Shown: piece after piece, positions 9,765 through 21,760 of the stretch
Layout: the number at the start of each line of letters is the position of its first letter
How positions within the stretch are numbered: the stretch's first letter is position 1
NCBI GenBank assembly: GCA_016808115.1
Contig: JAEQBH010000191.1
Location: 124,001 to 188,000, forward strand
Length of the DNA: 64,000 nucleotides
Source: Tetrastigma voinierianum
Lineage: Eukaryota; Streptophyta; Magnoliopsida; Vitales; Vitaceae
Reading direction: 5' to 3'
Made by a program: the position numbers and the translations under genes
Notes under the pieces: generated by a model
What the model was told of the DNA's origin: nothing
Database searches by the model: none
The model's input: only the letters and a program-made list of their open reading frames with translations

Positions 9765-10351
9765 TGGGTTTACGCTCGTGGGTGCACTTGGAAGTAGGGC
9801 CGAGTTTTTGGCAGCTGCAACCCCGAGGGCCGGAGCGCCTACGGGATGGGTATATTGGGTTTTACCTTGCAAGATTGAGATTTGCTTTGCCATGGAAGAT
9901 ATTGGAGCTAACTACACGTGATTGCTTTCGTTCTTTGAATAAAAAATGCATATACAGAAAACAGCATCAGGAAACAACTATGCAAACGATGAGAGCGTTT
10001 CTTGTTGAGTCTTCGGGGCTAAGCTAGAATGGGTGGTTCAAGGGCCTAAATATATTCGCGTCCCATCCAGGCACATTTTGTTACCTTTTCACGGGGTGGT
10101 AGAAAAACGGATTCAATTTGTGCGCTAGCTGAAATAGACTCGCCCAGAAAATTTTTGGCCGACGATAAATTGCTGCACTCTCATGTACCCAAATTACGGT
10201 AGGAGGCTAAGATTCCGCAATGGATCTTGGTTAGATAGGATTGGCCTCAATCCCTCTCTACGTCACCATGAAGCCTAGAGGTTACTCTGACCCGACTCGA
10301 CAGCACACTTTAGGGGATTAGGAGTTTCCTCACAGATTTGTGCCCAATGGC
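9765..10351 (-). pseudogene. RT C-terminus and RNase H of element E, degenerate
   Basis: This is the continuation of pol of E downstream of RT. Frames are broken throughout. The clearest remnant is RPYFQVHP at 9780-9830, the conserved RNase H block of Ty3/gypsy pol. The rest is assigned by position between the RT motif at 10412 and that block. No catalytic residue set can be read. Confidence 0.5.
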
Positions 10352-10882
10352 TCAGAAAGTTTCTTGTAGGTGCCCATTGTAGTCAGGCCATTCTTTGGTC
10401 TTGATAAGTATATCATCAATATAGACTTCCATTGTCCTGCCAATCAACAATCGAAATATCTTGGTCACCAGTCTTTGATAGGTTACCCTGACATTCTTCA
10501 AACCAAAGGGCATCACGTTGTAGTAGTATAGCCCATGTGGCATAATGAAGGTCGTTTTCTTTGCATCGGTGGAATTGCATTGAAATCACGGTGATAGTGC
10601 GGAGGCGTCGAGCGACAACATCCCATGCGATGAGGCATCAGTCTGATCTATTCGTGTGAAACTCTCTTTTGGGCATGCTTCATTGAGGTCCGCGTAGTCC
10701 ACGCATACCCTCCATTTACCGCCTTTCTTTGGGACGACTACTACATTCGCAAGCCATTCAAGGTACTTCACCTCTCTGATAAAACCTGCACTCAACAGGT
10801 TGTCTACCTCTGTTTGAATAATTTGATGGCGATCTAGGTGGAAATGCCTTATTTTACGCCTCCAGCAGCTTCTTAGTGGCAA
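10352..10882 (-). pseudogene. Reverse transcriptase of element E
   Basis: Two minus-strand frames carry the RT core. At 10882-10586: HLDRHQIIQTEVDNLLSAGF, IREVKYLEWLANVVVVPKK, GGKWRVCVDYADLNEACPK. At 10543-10352: YYYNVMPFGLKNVRVTYQRL and MEVYIDDILIKTKE. The catalytic YIDD is intact (10412-10426). About 15 residues around the joint are lost in a frameshift. The wording EWLANVVVV and GLKNAGATYQRLV is characteristic of Tat/Ogre-type RT. It copies element RNA into cDNA; the broken frame makes this copy non-functional. Confidence 0.85.
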
Positions 10883-11780
10883 TCCGCGTTCGGTTTATGA
10901 GAAGGCTAATGTTGGGTCGATCCGAAGCCATGTCAGAGTGACTCTGGCGAGCTCTCATCAGCGTTCCCAGCAATACGATGTCGTGGCTGTTCTTTTCTTC
11001 ATTTGGATAGCAGTGATGACATATGTAGGTTTCTGGGGCCCGTCGGCGCTCTTTTGCCTCTAGAGGATCCCGGCTGGATCCTTTTCTTCCTTACTACTTG
11101 GAGCGGTTGAAGCTGTGGAGTGCTATGTGAGAATGCGATCCCTAAGGGGAAGAACGCTTGAACCTTTTTACTCTCTCTGTTCCTGCATGGATAATTGGTA
11201 GCATTGCCGTGCGGCTAGCTGACTGCTTAGAAGATCGACCTGCCCTATGCTGGTTAAATAACTGACCATTTGATGATATGTTAAAGGGACGACCTTCATT
11301 GATTGCATTAAGCCACCCTTTCTTATGCAATTGATCTCGGTCGTTGAAACTAAGAATAAACTTCTTTGAGTTACTAGTCGTGCGTAAAGGGAAGACACAA
11401 TGTCCTAGTGTGGAGTGGTTGTTGCGTTGTTGAAACTAGGGGATTCATCAGGCTGGTCGATATTTGTGAGGAAGCTTCATCCCCGGTTGAAAGCGGGCGA
11501 GTGCGGCAAATGCGTAGGCGCTACTAGGATCTGGCACCTTGTGCCATCAAAACCATTATCTGAAAGGTGAGTACAAGTGCATCGTAATGGGGTATAATTA
11601 CCCTGTTGGGGTTTACTGGGGGAAAGGATATGGGTTCGTCTATAGGCTTGGTATCTTCTCAGCTACCGCTTGTGTGGATAGTGTTCACTCGGGCTTTGAC
11701 TGTGGCTTCTCTCAGGAGCTTCTTTTGTTGGCGTTTGGCGAATGCGTCGTCAGTGGCCCTCCCAATATAGTTTAAACGGC
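10883..11780 (-). pseudogene. Expected gag-pro/protease region of E, barely recognisable
   Basis: By position this stretch should encode the end of gag and the aspartic protease of E. I could not find a DSGA-type active site in any minus-strand frame. Short open stretches near 11142-11398 have no family signature. It is listed so that the gap is explained; the assignment is positional. Confidence 0.35.
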
Positions 11781-12600
11781 CTAGGTTCGTTTTGGTGCGC
11801 TGCGGCCGGTTGTGATTGCGGTGCGGTGCGATTCTCCTCGCGGTCTGACTTCCACGATATATCTCTTGAGTTGCCCCACTTTAATCAGTCTTTCTGCCAG
11901 GAATTTTAGGCTTCGACACCTGTTGGTCTCATGCCTATGATCCCTGTGATAATCACATCGCATGGATAGGTTTCTTTGAGAGGGACCATCTTTGGATTGG
12001 CACGGGCCGTTTTAAAATCGCCCAGTCGCGAATGAGAGTGTGACCTCATGAATTGATATTCGAATAATGAGTGATGCGGGGCTCCTACTTCTTTGAGTTG
12101 GTCTTGGAGTTGTTCAATTTTGCCACGCCTTTAATTTGAACTCAAGCGGCTTCTTCCCCTCCGACTTGTTGTTTTCAGCTGACTTGCTCGTGATCATGAC
12201 TGTTTGAGTTACTACACAGATGTTATCTTCCAGGGTTGAATATTTGTTTGCCCGTCTATACAACTCTTCCATTGTAGCCGATGGGTTTAAAGACAACCAA
12301 TGGAAGAGCGGTACCTGACCTTGACTCTTCTGGCGAAGTTACGTGGGATTCAAGTCCATATAAACTTCTACCTGTTTGGACGGCTTGCACGAATCTCTAG
12401 TGAAGTCAGTATGGTTTCCTCTTTAACTTGCTTTGTTATAGTGCGCAAAGAACTAATATTCTCACTGCAACTAAGCAAGGTGAGGAGATGAATGCGTCTA
12501 GGCTCGTTGAATAAATTCAGATGCATTAGAACTATCGGGAACGAATTAGGAGCTAGCCCTTGGAACTGGCAAGGAAAGAACCACAATGACGATCATTTCC
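11781..12600 (-). pseudogene. Gag of element E (central part and zinc-knuckle-like motif)
   Basis: At 11963-11781 the minus strand encodes CDYHRDHRHETNRCRSLKFL, the Tat-gag motif with pattern C..H...GH.T..C..L, followed by ERLIKVGQLKRYI. At 12296-12114: LNPSATMEELYRRANKYSTL plus E, the conserved block after the gag core. At 12540-12368: LLSCSENISSLRTITKQVKE, the end of the retrotransposon gag domain. Gag packages element RNA. Frames change between the blocks. Confidence 0.75.
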
Positions 12601-13007
12601 AATGTTCGAGTCATCACACGATTGTAGTCGAGCTTGTGAGTCGCAAGATTACGTGGAGAGCGGGTTGAACATAACAAAGGTTAGCATGATGAACCCTCGT
12701 GGTGGCTCATAATCAAGGATGTGTTGCTGAGAGCTGAAAGTATGTCATTGGGACTGGGATCGTTGTTGTGGGCGGCATGTGGGCTAGGACTGCTTCAAAG
12801 AAACGAATGTCGGTTGGATGGGCATTGTGCCCATGGTAGAAATAATGGATATGACTCTTGTTGCTGATTGCATTTCTGTTGTTGCTTGAGTGGAACGATA
12901 CCACCATTAGATTGTATCTGAGGTGATGTGAGTGTCTTTGGTTCGATCTATCTTTGTTGCTTTTGTATTTTTTCTTTGGGAGGATTTTGTGAGCTGAGGA
13001 TGACTTG
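12601..13007 (-). pseudogene. Gag of element E, N-terminal half, degenerate
   Basis: A minus-strand frame at 13007-12713 is lysine- and histidine-rich and lies between recognised gag blocks. It has no clear family motif. It is interrupted at 13007 by the solo LTR and resumes at 13915. Confidence 0.4.
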
Positions 13008-13914
13008 TGATGCGGGCTATAAACACACTGGAACATTGGGAATTCAGCCACAATTATTGAAGAATTGGATTAGGGAGGTCGAGACGCGTGGTCATGTGAA
13101 AACTCCTATTTTGGGCCTTGGAATGCAACGTGAATTAGGACTTGGACAAACCCGATATTAGATAAATATATTGATTTAGAAAGATTTGCCGCAAGATCTA
13201 CGGAGGATTTGTTTATGATTAACGTATTTCTTTTAGAAAGATTTACCGAAATATTTTATTCTATCCCTTTTTTAGGAAGATTTGCTATTTATTTTAGAAA
13301 GTTTTCTTTTAGAAGTTGTTTTTGTAATTTAGAAAGTTTCTTTCTAGTTAAAGTAAAAGTTGCTTTATTTGATTTAGAAGTATGAGACTATATATACCCT
13401 AATGTAGTCTTTTAGAGCGGAGTTCAAGTTCAATAATATTTTAGATTTCTCTTTTTAAGAGTTCTCTCTTGTTCTTTTATCTCTTGGGTGGATTCCCTTG
13501 GGGATGAGCTCGTGGCTTCTCATACCTAGGTGGATTCCTTGGTGGCAAAGTCTTTGTCCGGCTTATCAATTATGGCTCCTTCACTCCGTCATCTATCTTA
13601 TGTGGATCGTTTCATTAACTCGTTAAGTAACCACTCTTGTGCAAACTCTACTCTCCTCACCACCTCATCTTTTCTTTAAACTTTCCATAACCAATTTTTC
13701 AACCTCTACCCAAAACTTTCCATATCTTGTTCCATACTACTAAAAACATTCCCATTCATTCCCATTTTCCCCTTATATACCACAAATACAAATTCCTAAC
13801 TTAGAAAATCATAAACTTCGTTCATAACTTTGTTTGGCCTTAGAAAACACCACGACCCATATTTTGACTTACCAAAACTTCTAGATCATCCATCACGGTC
13901 CCAACCTTGCATCA
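13008..13914 (+). mobile_element. Solo LTR of family B
   Basis: This 907-bp segment starts TGATGCGGGCTATAAACACA and ends CCTTGCATCA. It aligns along its whole length with the two LTRs of element B (33867-34782 and 46391-47309), sharing landmarks such as ACATTGGGAATTCAGCC, ATGAGACTATATA and ATCATCCATCACGGTCCCAA. No PBS or coding region follows. The 5-bp flanks are ACTTG (13003-13007) and GCTTG (13915-13919), a target duplication with one change. It sits inside gag of E and probably arose by recombination between two LTRs. Confidence 0.9.
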
Positions 13915-14024
13915 GCTTGTCATCTACTGAGGTATCTACTTCATCGAGGGTGATGGGCTTCTTTCCTTTATCGTGAACAATTGGATGCTTTGTAGCCCCA
14001 GCGCCTTCTTGGCGATACGGCGGC
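13915..14024 (-). pseudogene. Gag fragment of E between two insertions
   Basis: This 110-bp piece of E gag lies between the solo LTR and Athila element D. On the minus strand one frame reads RRRWGYKAS and, after a shift, KKPITLDEVDTSVDD. It is recognised mainly because it joins gag pieces on both sides. Confidence 0.5.
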
Positions 14025-15323
14025 TGTCATTGAGTGTGTAATAGTTGGTAAAAACGCAGACCCGTGCATGCAAATATATGCGTCGGGTTCACGTAGTGTA
14101 GTGGCTAGTCAAGTGTCGTTCCCACGAAGAGAAGTGTGTTGAGTACTGATTTAATGACCTAGACAATATTTGGATCCAATCTTGTGAGTGTGCATAGAAT
14201 TAAGCGAGATTAAAGAAAACCTAATGTGAAATTTCGATTTAGGATTGATGATGAGAGAAAACCTAGGGTTTTGCCTTCACCTACCACACCTAATGGATTT
14301 TAACCTAAGTAGTGCATTTATTTAATATACCATATGATTCATGTTAGCGGGTTGATTGTGTCTACAAGATATTCTCTCTCGGGCTCTCTTTATCTCGCTA
14401 GTGGGGTGTGTCGCATCACGCCCGACCTCGGCTCCAGATGCATGAATGTGCAAAACCACACAGTGCTACACATGGGCGGCGGGATATCTCTATTCCACGA
14501 TTGACCCAGTGTTGCTTTACCCGAGTCCTGCAGTCGTCATCTCTCGACTCCGGACTCCTAGCATTGGCATGCTGCAATTGGTCGAGGTAACATGTGATTA
14601 AATTTAGAATTAAAATAACCATGAAATTATATGATATTAAATAAACCACAATTAAAGTATTAATCCATAATGGTGCGGTTAGGGTTGACAAAACCCTAGA
14701 GAGAAAAGTTAGTTCATAGTGATTTTCATTACAAACTGAAAGGTTTTCAGCATCAAACGAATGAGAGAAGGAAATACGAAAGAAGTCTTCTTTACGATCT
14801 CCCGGAATCCGTCTTCACCGATCTCTCTCTATTCGTCTCTCCCTCTCTTCAGTCTGGTTCCAATCCCCTCTTTTTGCCTCGAAATCGCTCCCTTTTTATA
14901 TCTTGGAACTCGGGCCCATTAATGGTCCAGAAAATCATAACTTTTTGAGCTCCCGTTTTGGAATAGGAGACCTTTGTCATGGCGAAGGGAGCTTATTGCC
15001 CACAGCGATACTGAGCGACCATTGTCGTGCCTTCGGGTTCAGCTGCGGCAATAGACTCCTTCAGCATTTGCGACACTATGCATGACATGGGTCTTCTACA
15101 TTGGCTGCGTGGCGAGACCATCTTACACTTCTTTCTTGCTATTCTCTTCTTTGGTCCTTTTCTTATTGTTAGCTTTCCTTTTTTTATTAAAATATAGATT
15201 TATGTTACATGTTTATTATAGGGGATGCGCAATATCGAGTGAATATGAATGTAGATCATGCAAGTTGAGACTATAAAAAACACATAGAAATTCTCTGTAA
15301 TGTATGCGATTCGCCGATCAACA
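14025..15323 (-). repeat. 3' LTR of Athila element D
   Basis: On the plus strand it starts TGTCATTGAGTGTGTAATAG and ends GATCAACA. On the coding strand it therefore starts TGTTGATC, directly after a G-rich polypurine tract. It pairs with 23952-25271. A block of about 100 bp (14670-14770) is nearly identical between the two, while others differ by many indels. A minus-strand TATA (GATATAAAAAGGG, about 14890-14902) is present in both. Confidence 0.9.
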
Positions 15324-16945
15324 CCCCCGTGTCCTCAAGTAAGAACAATCTCTAACTAGGGCCAGCAAGGTAAAGCGCAACTAACACTGATGATATGGGT
15401 TTAGTACACATGATACCAGTAAGAAGGGTTCAATAAGAACCAATTCAAAAGATCTGGGGACTACCTTGGTTGTTCAACTTTCAAGAATCTCGCACTAAAG
15501 TTGGGTCCTGGGCTACTGCTGTGTCAACTCCTATTTTTAGCTCTATAATTTTTCCAAGGAGTCTGGTGCAGTTAAGGTGTGATTTTCACGTATAAATTCG
15601 ACCAGTACTCCCCCCAAACTTGAATCTAACTCGCCATTTGGAATACTAACACAAGAATGAGAACACACCAATTATTCATTTCAACTACTTCTATGATTAA
15701 CTCTAAGACAAACTTGGAAGAGTACTAGTACCAGGAGGTTTTAGGTGAGGGTTCCTAGAAGGGGATCCATTGTGACTCCCCATCGCTTGGTTAGGGCACC
15801 GAGAGCATCTTCCCCTAGAACTTCACCCTCGAACACTAACCAAACCTCGAGGTCCTAGACTATGGAGATCATCCATCCGGTCCTATGTAGCGTGCATGAA
15901 GCCAATGGCTCTGTCGCCTGGCTCAGTGGCATGCCTTGAAACCCCTGATTGTGCCGAGATTCCGATTGGATGATCCACTTATTATTGTTTATGTTTTTTT
16001 TTTCTTATAATTTAAGGCTCAAAGGCGATCCTCTTTTTTAAGGTGTCCCATCACTTAGGTGTTTAACTTCCTAAGGTTCGTAGAACTCTTGCATGGTGAG
16101 TCTGGAGTCAAAGCATACCCTGGAGATCACATGTGTGTGTGCCTGATAACCTACTTCGGGAATTGATTTTTTGAGATCTAAAAGGGGCAGCTAGACATGG
16201 TTATTCTCGACGTTATACAATGTAGTCCCCATTGTCAAACAACCTTGGAGTTCCCTATTTCATTGAGACATAGGCTCTTTGCGGTCACTATGACTCCCAT
16301 TTTTTTTGTAATCATGGTCAACTAGAGTTGAGAACAATTAAAACCAAATCTGAAAGTCACTATATCATAATATTTCCAAGTGCAAATATGTTGGTACATA
16401 AGGACAAGGCTCGGTTTTTAAACATGCTAGAACACACTAAAACAACCAAAACAAACTAAAACAATCGAAAACCTATAACATGCAAAGATGAAAAATAAAT
16501 AAATAAATAAAAACAATCAAAATAAACAAAATAACTCTGAGCCTACCCATATACCCCCAAACTTAAAGTGGACAGTGTCCTCACTGACAACAAGAAAAAA
16601 ACAAAAAAACAATAAAGGCCAAGAGATATGTCCTGCAGGATCATCATGTGGCGTGGCGCGCTGTGTGTGCAGAGGGAGGAGCCGGTTAGCTAATGTGGTG
16701 ATAAGGTCTGGCCGGGCGCGACAGGCTATCTCAAATAATAGTGTCCATGTCCTAACTCAGGGCAACACGGTGCTCTTGAGACTCATCCCAATAGGCATCA
16801 AAACGGGTGGTGAGTGCATAAAGCTAGTATGCTAGGGACTAAGCCAAACTGTAGGGGGCCTCAATGTCGCCGTCCACGGGGTTGCTCGCACTTGGTGGTT
16901 GTTGACATCATCGTTTAGCTCCCATCATCCGACTTGTCCAAAGCC
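15324..16945 (-). other. 3' untranslated region of element D with polypurine tract
   Basis: Beside the 3' LTR the coding strand reads GGACACGGGGG (15324-15334 in complement), a plausible polypurine tract for plus-strand priming. The rest is non-coding. It includes A-rich sequence near 16440-16540 (AAATAAATAAAT) and no reading frame with a family signature. Athila elements usually carry a long untranslated region here. Confidence 0.6.
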
Positions 16946-17811
16946 TCAAATTTCGCCTTGTGGCGCCAGATGGGAAGCGCTGGCCGTGACTTGTTCCTCT
17001 GAGTCCAACATAGGGACCCCCGCTAGTCGTGGGCATACGAGTGATCGTGTGAGGTGGATCAAGGCTCTGGTGTAGCGTTCGTGGGTTGACTCAATCAACC
17101 CTCGCTCAATGACTGTCTCGATGTCGAACTGGAAACCCTTGGTCATGGTGTATGTGGAGGATCGCTCGCTCTTCTCGTAATTGTAATCGACGCAAGGCAG
17201 TTTAATTTTAACACATAGAAAATGTACCAAACCCAGCCACGGCATGAGGGACCGTGACCGAAAGGTAGTGAACTTCACCGGGTCAATGGATGTCACCATT
17301 AGCCCCGCTTCGGCGGTTTCTCGTGATCAGTTTTTCATAGCCTTTGTCCGCAGATAAAGTCTCTGCATCAGACCGCTGTCATCTCGCGAGGTAACCGCTA
17401 ACGGCCTAGGCGTTAAAAATGGTAATCTACCTACCTTAATTTAAAATGCGGTGCCAACTCGAAGGGGCGTGTTTGGAGTGGAACTCCTCACGACCGGGTT
17501 ACTCCGGGCTACTCCCGGGGATCGGGGGTGGGCGACAGTGTCCGCTAACCGCTGGCTCAGACACAGGTGAAGTTGAAGAACACATTGGAGGTGGGAAAAC
17601 CTTGTTCTGGAACAAATGAACGGTTGAATAAAGACTCGTGATAGACTCGCTCGGCCTCTCGAGAGATGAATCGACGCGGATCGTCCGGAGGGGGAGGTGC
17701 TGCGTGCGAGGTGGAGTCGAAGCACTGTCTTTTGGCTAGGACCGATTTCTTGGGGGCCATGGTGTCGATGTCAGTTATAGAGCTGCAAAAACACAAACCA
17801 GACGAAGGCAT
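16946..17811 (-). pseudogene. Env-like ORF of Athila (plant transposon protein domain)
   Basis: On the minus strand a frame opens with MAPKKSVLAKRQCFD near 17759 and contains RRFISREAERVYHESLFNRS and FVPEQGFPTSN. This is the conserved start of the ORF found between integrase and the 3' LTR in Athila elements ('putative plant transposon protein', Pfam PF20167). Further on, 17299-16946 gives about 115 residues (DPVKFTTFRSRSLMPWLGLV, then FQFDIETVIERGLI), the later part of the same ORF in another frame. The stretch between is frameshifted. The product has been called env-like because of its position; its role is not established. Confidence 0.65.
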
Positions 17812-18389
17812 GAGATGAAAAGACTGCCAAAAACTAGGTGGAGGGAAAAATGAACAGTCGGCGGGTTTTTATTGTGCTCAGAAATATGTGTCGTCACTTA
17901 TGTAAGACTGATGCAAATAAGCCTCCCTACGAAGCATGAGGGAATACAACAATACGTGACCATAAGATTTACTATAGCTACGCACCGACGTAGAGTCCCC
18001 ACTGGTCACAGATACCGTAGGTTGGAAAAAGTGTCCTTACACAAGAACAGACAGAATTCACATCATAAAAGGCGTATAGAAGGTATATGGAAAAATAAAC
18101 AGGCTCTATACGCACAAAGACTACACCGCAAAGATGCCGGTTGCATGGATCTACTTTTCTTCCTCGTTTTAAGACTCGCTAATACATGAAAAAATAAACA
18201 AGGTAGGAACCTAAAAATGAACAACCAAACAAATAGCTAAACGACCGAAATCATGCAAGTTTAGGGAAAAAGAATATCTCACCATACTTGTACCTCCCAC
18301 ACACACGAACGTCATACTTGAGACTTAACTGTATAGAACCAAGATCTAAAACAAAAGAAAAATCATTGTCAAATGGTTCCATCGCAATT
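17812..18389 (-). other. Spacer between integrase and env-like ORF of D
   Basis: No recognisable coding sequence on either strand. It fits the untranslated gap between pol and the 3' ORF of Athila elements. Confidence 0.5.
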
Positions 18390-19556
18390 ATCCTCTCTCA
18401 GGTGTGCCTAGAACGGTGTCCTGCCCCCCATTATGGAATTCTCCTCCAAAATATGGTTTCAACCTCTGAGCATTAACTTTGAACCGTCTCTGGGGTGCAT
18501 TAATCTCACCGTCTCCATGTGGAAATACTGGAATCCACCGTGAACCGGCCCGACCATTTGATTTTAGCTACCAGGAAGAGTTTCACTTAGAGTTGAATGT
18601 AACAAGACTTATTTCACCCTACTTCAAACTCTTCCTCATAATATGTTTGTCGCCACGCTTTCGTCTTTTCCTTATAGATCTCGAGTGATTTTCATAAGCC
18701 TCTATCATGAATTCGCCCAATACACTGTCGTAGTAGTCGCTTCTCCTACATTTTGCTATCTAGTTGCCCAATATGCTCTATGTTCTAAGTCCACCGCAAG
18801 TGTATGCTTCCCAGAGACTAGTCGGGAATGGTGACATACCTCAATGGGGTTTTAAAGGCTGGTCCCATATGCCCGCAGTGCATCATCAATCTTTGATCAA
18901 TATTTTTGAACTCGTTGACTATTTTCTAAATGGACTTAATCTGCTCATTTGACACCTTAGCTCGCCCATTAGTTTGCTGGTGGAAGCAAGTGAAGTTCCT
19001 ATGTCAGACACCATATTTTTTGCAAGACCTTATCGCCCACTATTAGAAGTTGGAGTACCACCATCCGTGATCAATGAGCTCACAGCCGGTAACCTGCAAA
19101 TATGTGGTCGCTGGCGAACTTTACTACCAAACCGGGCATCATTGGTGCGTGTACGCTTCTACCCACTGGGAGACGAGTTCAAGGTCATGAGAATATACAT
19201 GTGACCGAATGAAGAGGAATGGACCCAAGTCTAACCCCATAAGTAAGATAATCTCGATTCTAGAATCGGGCGACGGCGGGTTCATCCCGTTTGGAAATGC
19301 TGCCCGTCCTTTGGCACTTATCACGTGATGGATACGAATCGGGTGAGAACTTCTCAACAAGCCAGCGCAGAAACCCGATCGAGAGTACCTGCCACGTTCT
19401 AGCCTCTAAAATGTCCCCCACATGATAAGGTATGGCAATGATTCAGAATACTTCATTTCACTCGGTACACACTCTTATTACTTTATTGACACAGTGTTTG
19501 TATAAAATAGGTTCTTCCCAGTAGTAGTGCTTTAACTGTGCAAAGAACCTCTTTTT
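18390..19556 (-). pseudogene. Integrase of Athila element D
   Basis: Heavily frameshifted minus-strand homology. Recognisable pieces in order: DKCQRTGSISKRDEPAV (zinc-binding end), LGPFLFIRSHVYSHDLELVS and QWVEAY (degenerate core start, family GPFP....YILV..DYVSKWVEA) in 19360-19139, and MMHCGHMGPAFKTPLRYV near 18900-18840 (family ALWAYRTAFKTPIGMSPY). The catalytic residues cannot be read in one frame. Order and wording are those of Athila. Confidence 0.65.
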
Positions 19557-20051
19557 CTATTGGTAGCTAAGTTCTGGAGGGCTCACCTTGGCCACTAAGT
19601 AATTCACATAGTCGGCAAACCATGGAACCGGCTGTGTGTCTTCAATTGCCAAGAGTTGCTCATATGGGAAATTATCATTAACCTGCACCTTGTCTCTTGG
19701 CCCTTCCAACCGTGACAAATGGTCCGCGACTAAGTTCTCTATTCCCTTCTTATCTTTTATCTCTAGGTCAAACTCTTGCAATAGAAGTACCCATCGTATT
19801 AGTCTCGGTTTTGCATCTTTTTTAGTCATTAGGTACTTAATGGCTGAGTGGTCAGTGTGCACTATCACCTTATTGCCAATCAAGTAGGGCCTAAATTTAT
19901 CAAAGGCGAAAACAATGGACAATAGCTCTTTTTCCGTGGTGGCATAGTTCAACTGAGCATCATTCAAAGTTTGGCTAGCATAGTGGATAAACTGAAATAT
20001 CCTTTCTTCTCGCCTCAAAGACCGCTTCGATCGTGATACCACCGGTATCAC
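19557..20051 (-). CDS. RNase H of Athila element D (open fragment)
   Basis: This is the longest intact pol fragment of D, about 165 residues on the minus strand. It contains FIHYASQTLNDAQLNYATTE and KELLSIVFAFDKFRPYL, IVHTDHSAIKYLM (catalytic Asp), QEFDLEIKDKKG, VADHLSRLEGP (catalytic Asp), and the Athila-specific tail NDNFPYEQLLAIEDTQPVPW ending PPELSYQ. RNase H removes RNA during reverse transcription. The start of the domain is lost to a frameshift at about 20045. Being a fragment, it is not a functional gene by itself. Confidence 0.85.
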   Translation of the reverse strand: MIPVVSRSKRSLRREERIFQFIHYASQTLNDAQLNYATTEKELLSIVFAFDKFRPYLIGNKVIVHTDHSAIKYLMTKKDAKPRLIRWVLLLQEFDLEIKDKKGIENLVADHLSRLEGPRDKVQVNDNFPYEQLLAIEDTQPVPWFADYVNYLVAKVSPPELSYQ

Positions 20052-21559
20052 ACATTAGCTCGAATGTGAGGTCCTAACTGCGCTATAACTATGGGGCCGA
20101 TACCAGCTTATCTTCAGAACCGAGAAAGCTTGCAAGCACCGCCATCAAAATCAAATGAAGTCCCCCGACCAGCAACCGACAACATGGTAATCCGAGAAAA
20201 ATTATTTTATGAACCGCCGATAACCTCAGGTGTCCTAGAAAGCTTCTATGCCCTTCACCGATGATGGTGGAGGTAGTTTCTATTGCCTCGATCTAGCTCG
20301 GGCCGACCTCTATCCTCTTACGTAAACCATGGCCGCACGATGCCCTCAGACCACAAAGTGGCATTTTCCCCAATTCAACACAAGATTGGTTTCTTTACAC
20401 CAAACAAGCATCGACCTCAAGTTTTCCAAACAATTGTCAAAGGAACTCCCTAATACTAAAAAGTTGTCCATGAACACCTCAATTGTTTTTTCAACCATAT
20501 TTGAGAATATGGCCATCATACATCGCTGAAATGTGCTGTGTATCAGATACCGAATGCATTCGTCGAATGAATGCATCTTACAAAGGCATGAATGTCGCTC
20601 TCCGGTCTTCGGGGCTATACGATCCGATTGTACTCTCTAATACCCATCCAAGAAACAATAATATTCATGCCCTGTTAGCCTATCCAACATCTGATCCATA
20701 AACGACAATGGAAAGTGGTCTTTCGAGTGTTCTTATTCAATTTCCTAGCCGATGCAAATCCTCCAACCTCGCGGACCGCTCTAAGGCAAGCAATGTATTA
20801 TTTTCTCATTCAGACACCGTTGTTCCTCCTTTTCTTAGGCACTACCCGCATCGACTTAATGCCCACCGTCGTAAATAGGATATATAACCCCAGCATTCAA
20901 CCACTTTAGTACTTCCTTGCAGACAAGCTCTTTCATGGTTACATTCAGTCTCCTTTGTGCCTCCACTGATGGCTTATGGCCCTCTTTGAGCAGAATTCGA
21001 TGCATGCACATAGAGGGGCGAATAACCTTTAAATCAGCTAGAGAATAGCTGCCGCATTCTCGTGGAACTTGAGTACTCTCAATAAATTTTTATCTTCTTT
21101 CGATGCCGCCGCAGACGCTGGAAATGATCAATGTGTGGTGGAGGCATCCCCAAGATAAGCATACCTCAAATGACTAGGTAATGGCTTTTGCTCTATCTTG
21201 GGTGGTTTTCGAAAGAAGGTATTGGCGTTTGAGTATTTTCACCTAGAGGTTCGTAGTATTTCCTTTTATTAGGTTCGAAGGAGTCCATCCATTTCACATA
21301 CTCTTCCTGGCCTCTTCCTCAAGCTCGAATCACCTGCACTAACTAGCTCTAAAGGGTCATGAGGACCACTCTGGCAGACACTCATAGCCTCTACGCCTCT
21401 CTTACTCATGAAGTATCACTTCACCGGGTGTCTCACGACTCGAATACATCAACTCTGGACATCTCATTATCTCAGACTCTCAATTTCAACTCTCCCTCTT
21501 ACATCAATCATTGCCTCAAGGCCATAGAAATGGGCTCCGCCCAATATTATGTGTATTTC
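20052..21559 (-). pseudogene. Reverse transcriptase of Athila element D
   Basis: The core at 20576-20346 reads STFQRCMMAIFSNMVEKTIE, VFMDNFLVLG, FDNCLENLRSMLVWCKETNL and VLNWGKCHF. The family active site FMDDF is FMDNF here, so the second catalytic Asp is replaced by Asn (20464-20480). Upstream parts (20590-21400) are homologous by position but broken. The tail to RNase H (20060-20340) is also frameshifted. Confidence 0.75.
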
Positions 21560-21760
21560 TTATTTTATTCCATATCTAGAACACGCATCGAGCATGAACT
21601 TATCTACCTTGACCAGAACGTCTTCTATCACCCTCCTAGGGTGTTTTAGTGACCTATCTGCCAATTGGAGTGTAACTGTAGTTGGGCGAGCTTCACCTAA
21701 TCCCAGTTGTCTGAATATGGATAGCGGTATAAGGTTGATACTCGCTCCTAGGTCACACAA
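21560..21760 (-). pseudogene. Aspartic protease of Athila element D
   Basis: About 66 residues on the minus strand: MCDLGASINLIPLSIFRQLG, ARPTTVTLQLADRSLKHP, RVIEDVLVKVDKF. In the active-site block CDLGASINL the usual D-S/T-G triad is DLGA, as is normal for Athila. The protease cleaves the gag-pol polyprotein. The fragment is cut off at both ends by frameshifts. Confidence 0.85.
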
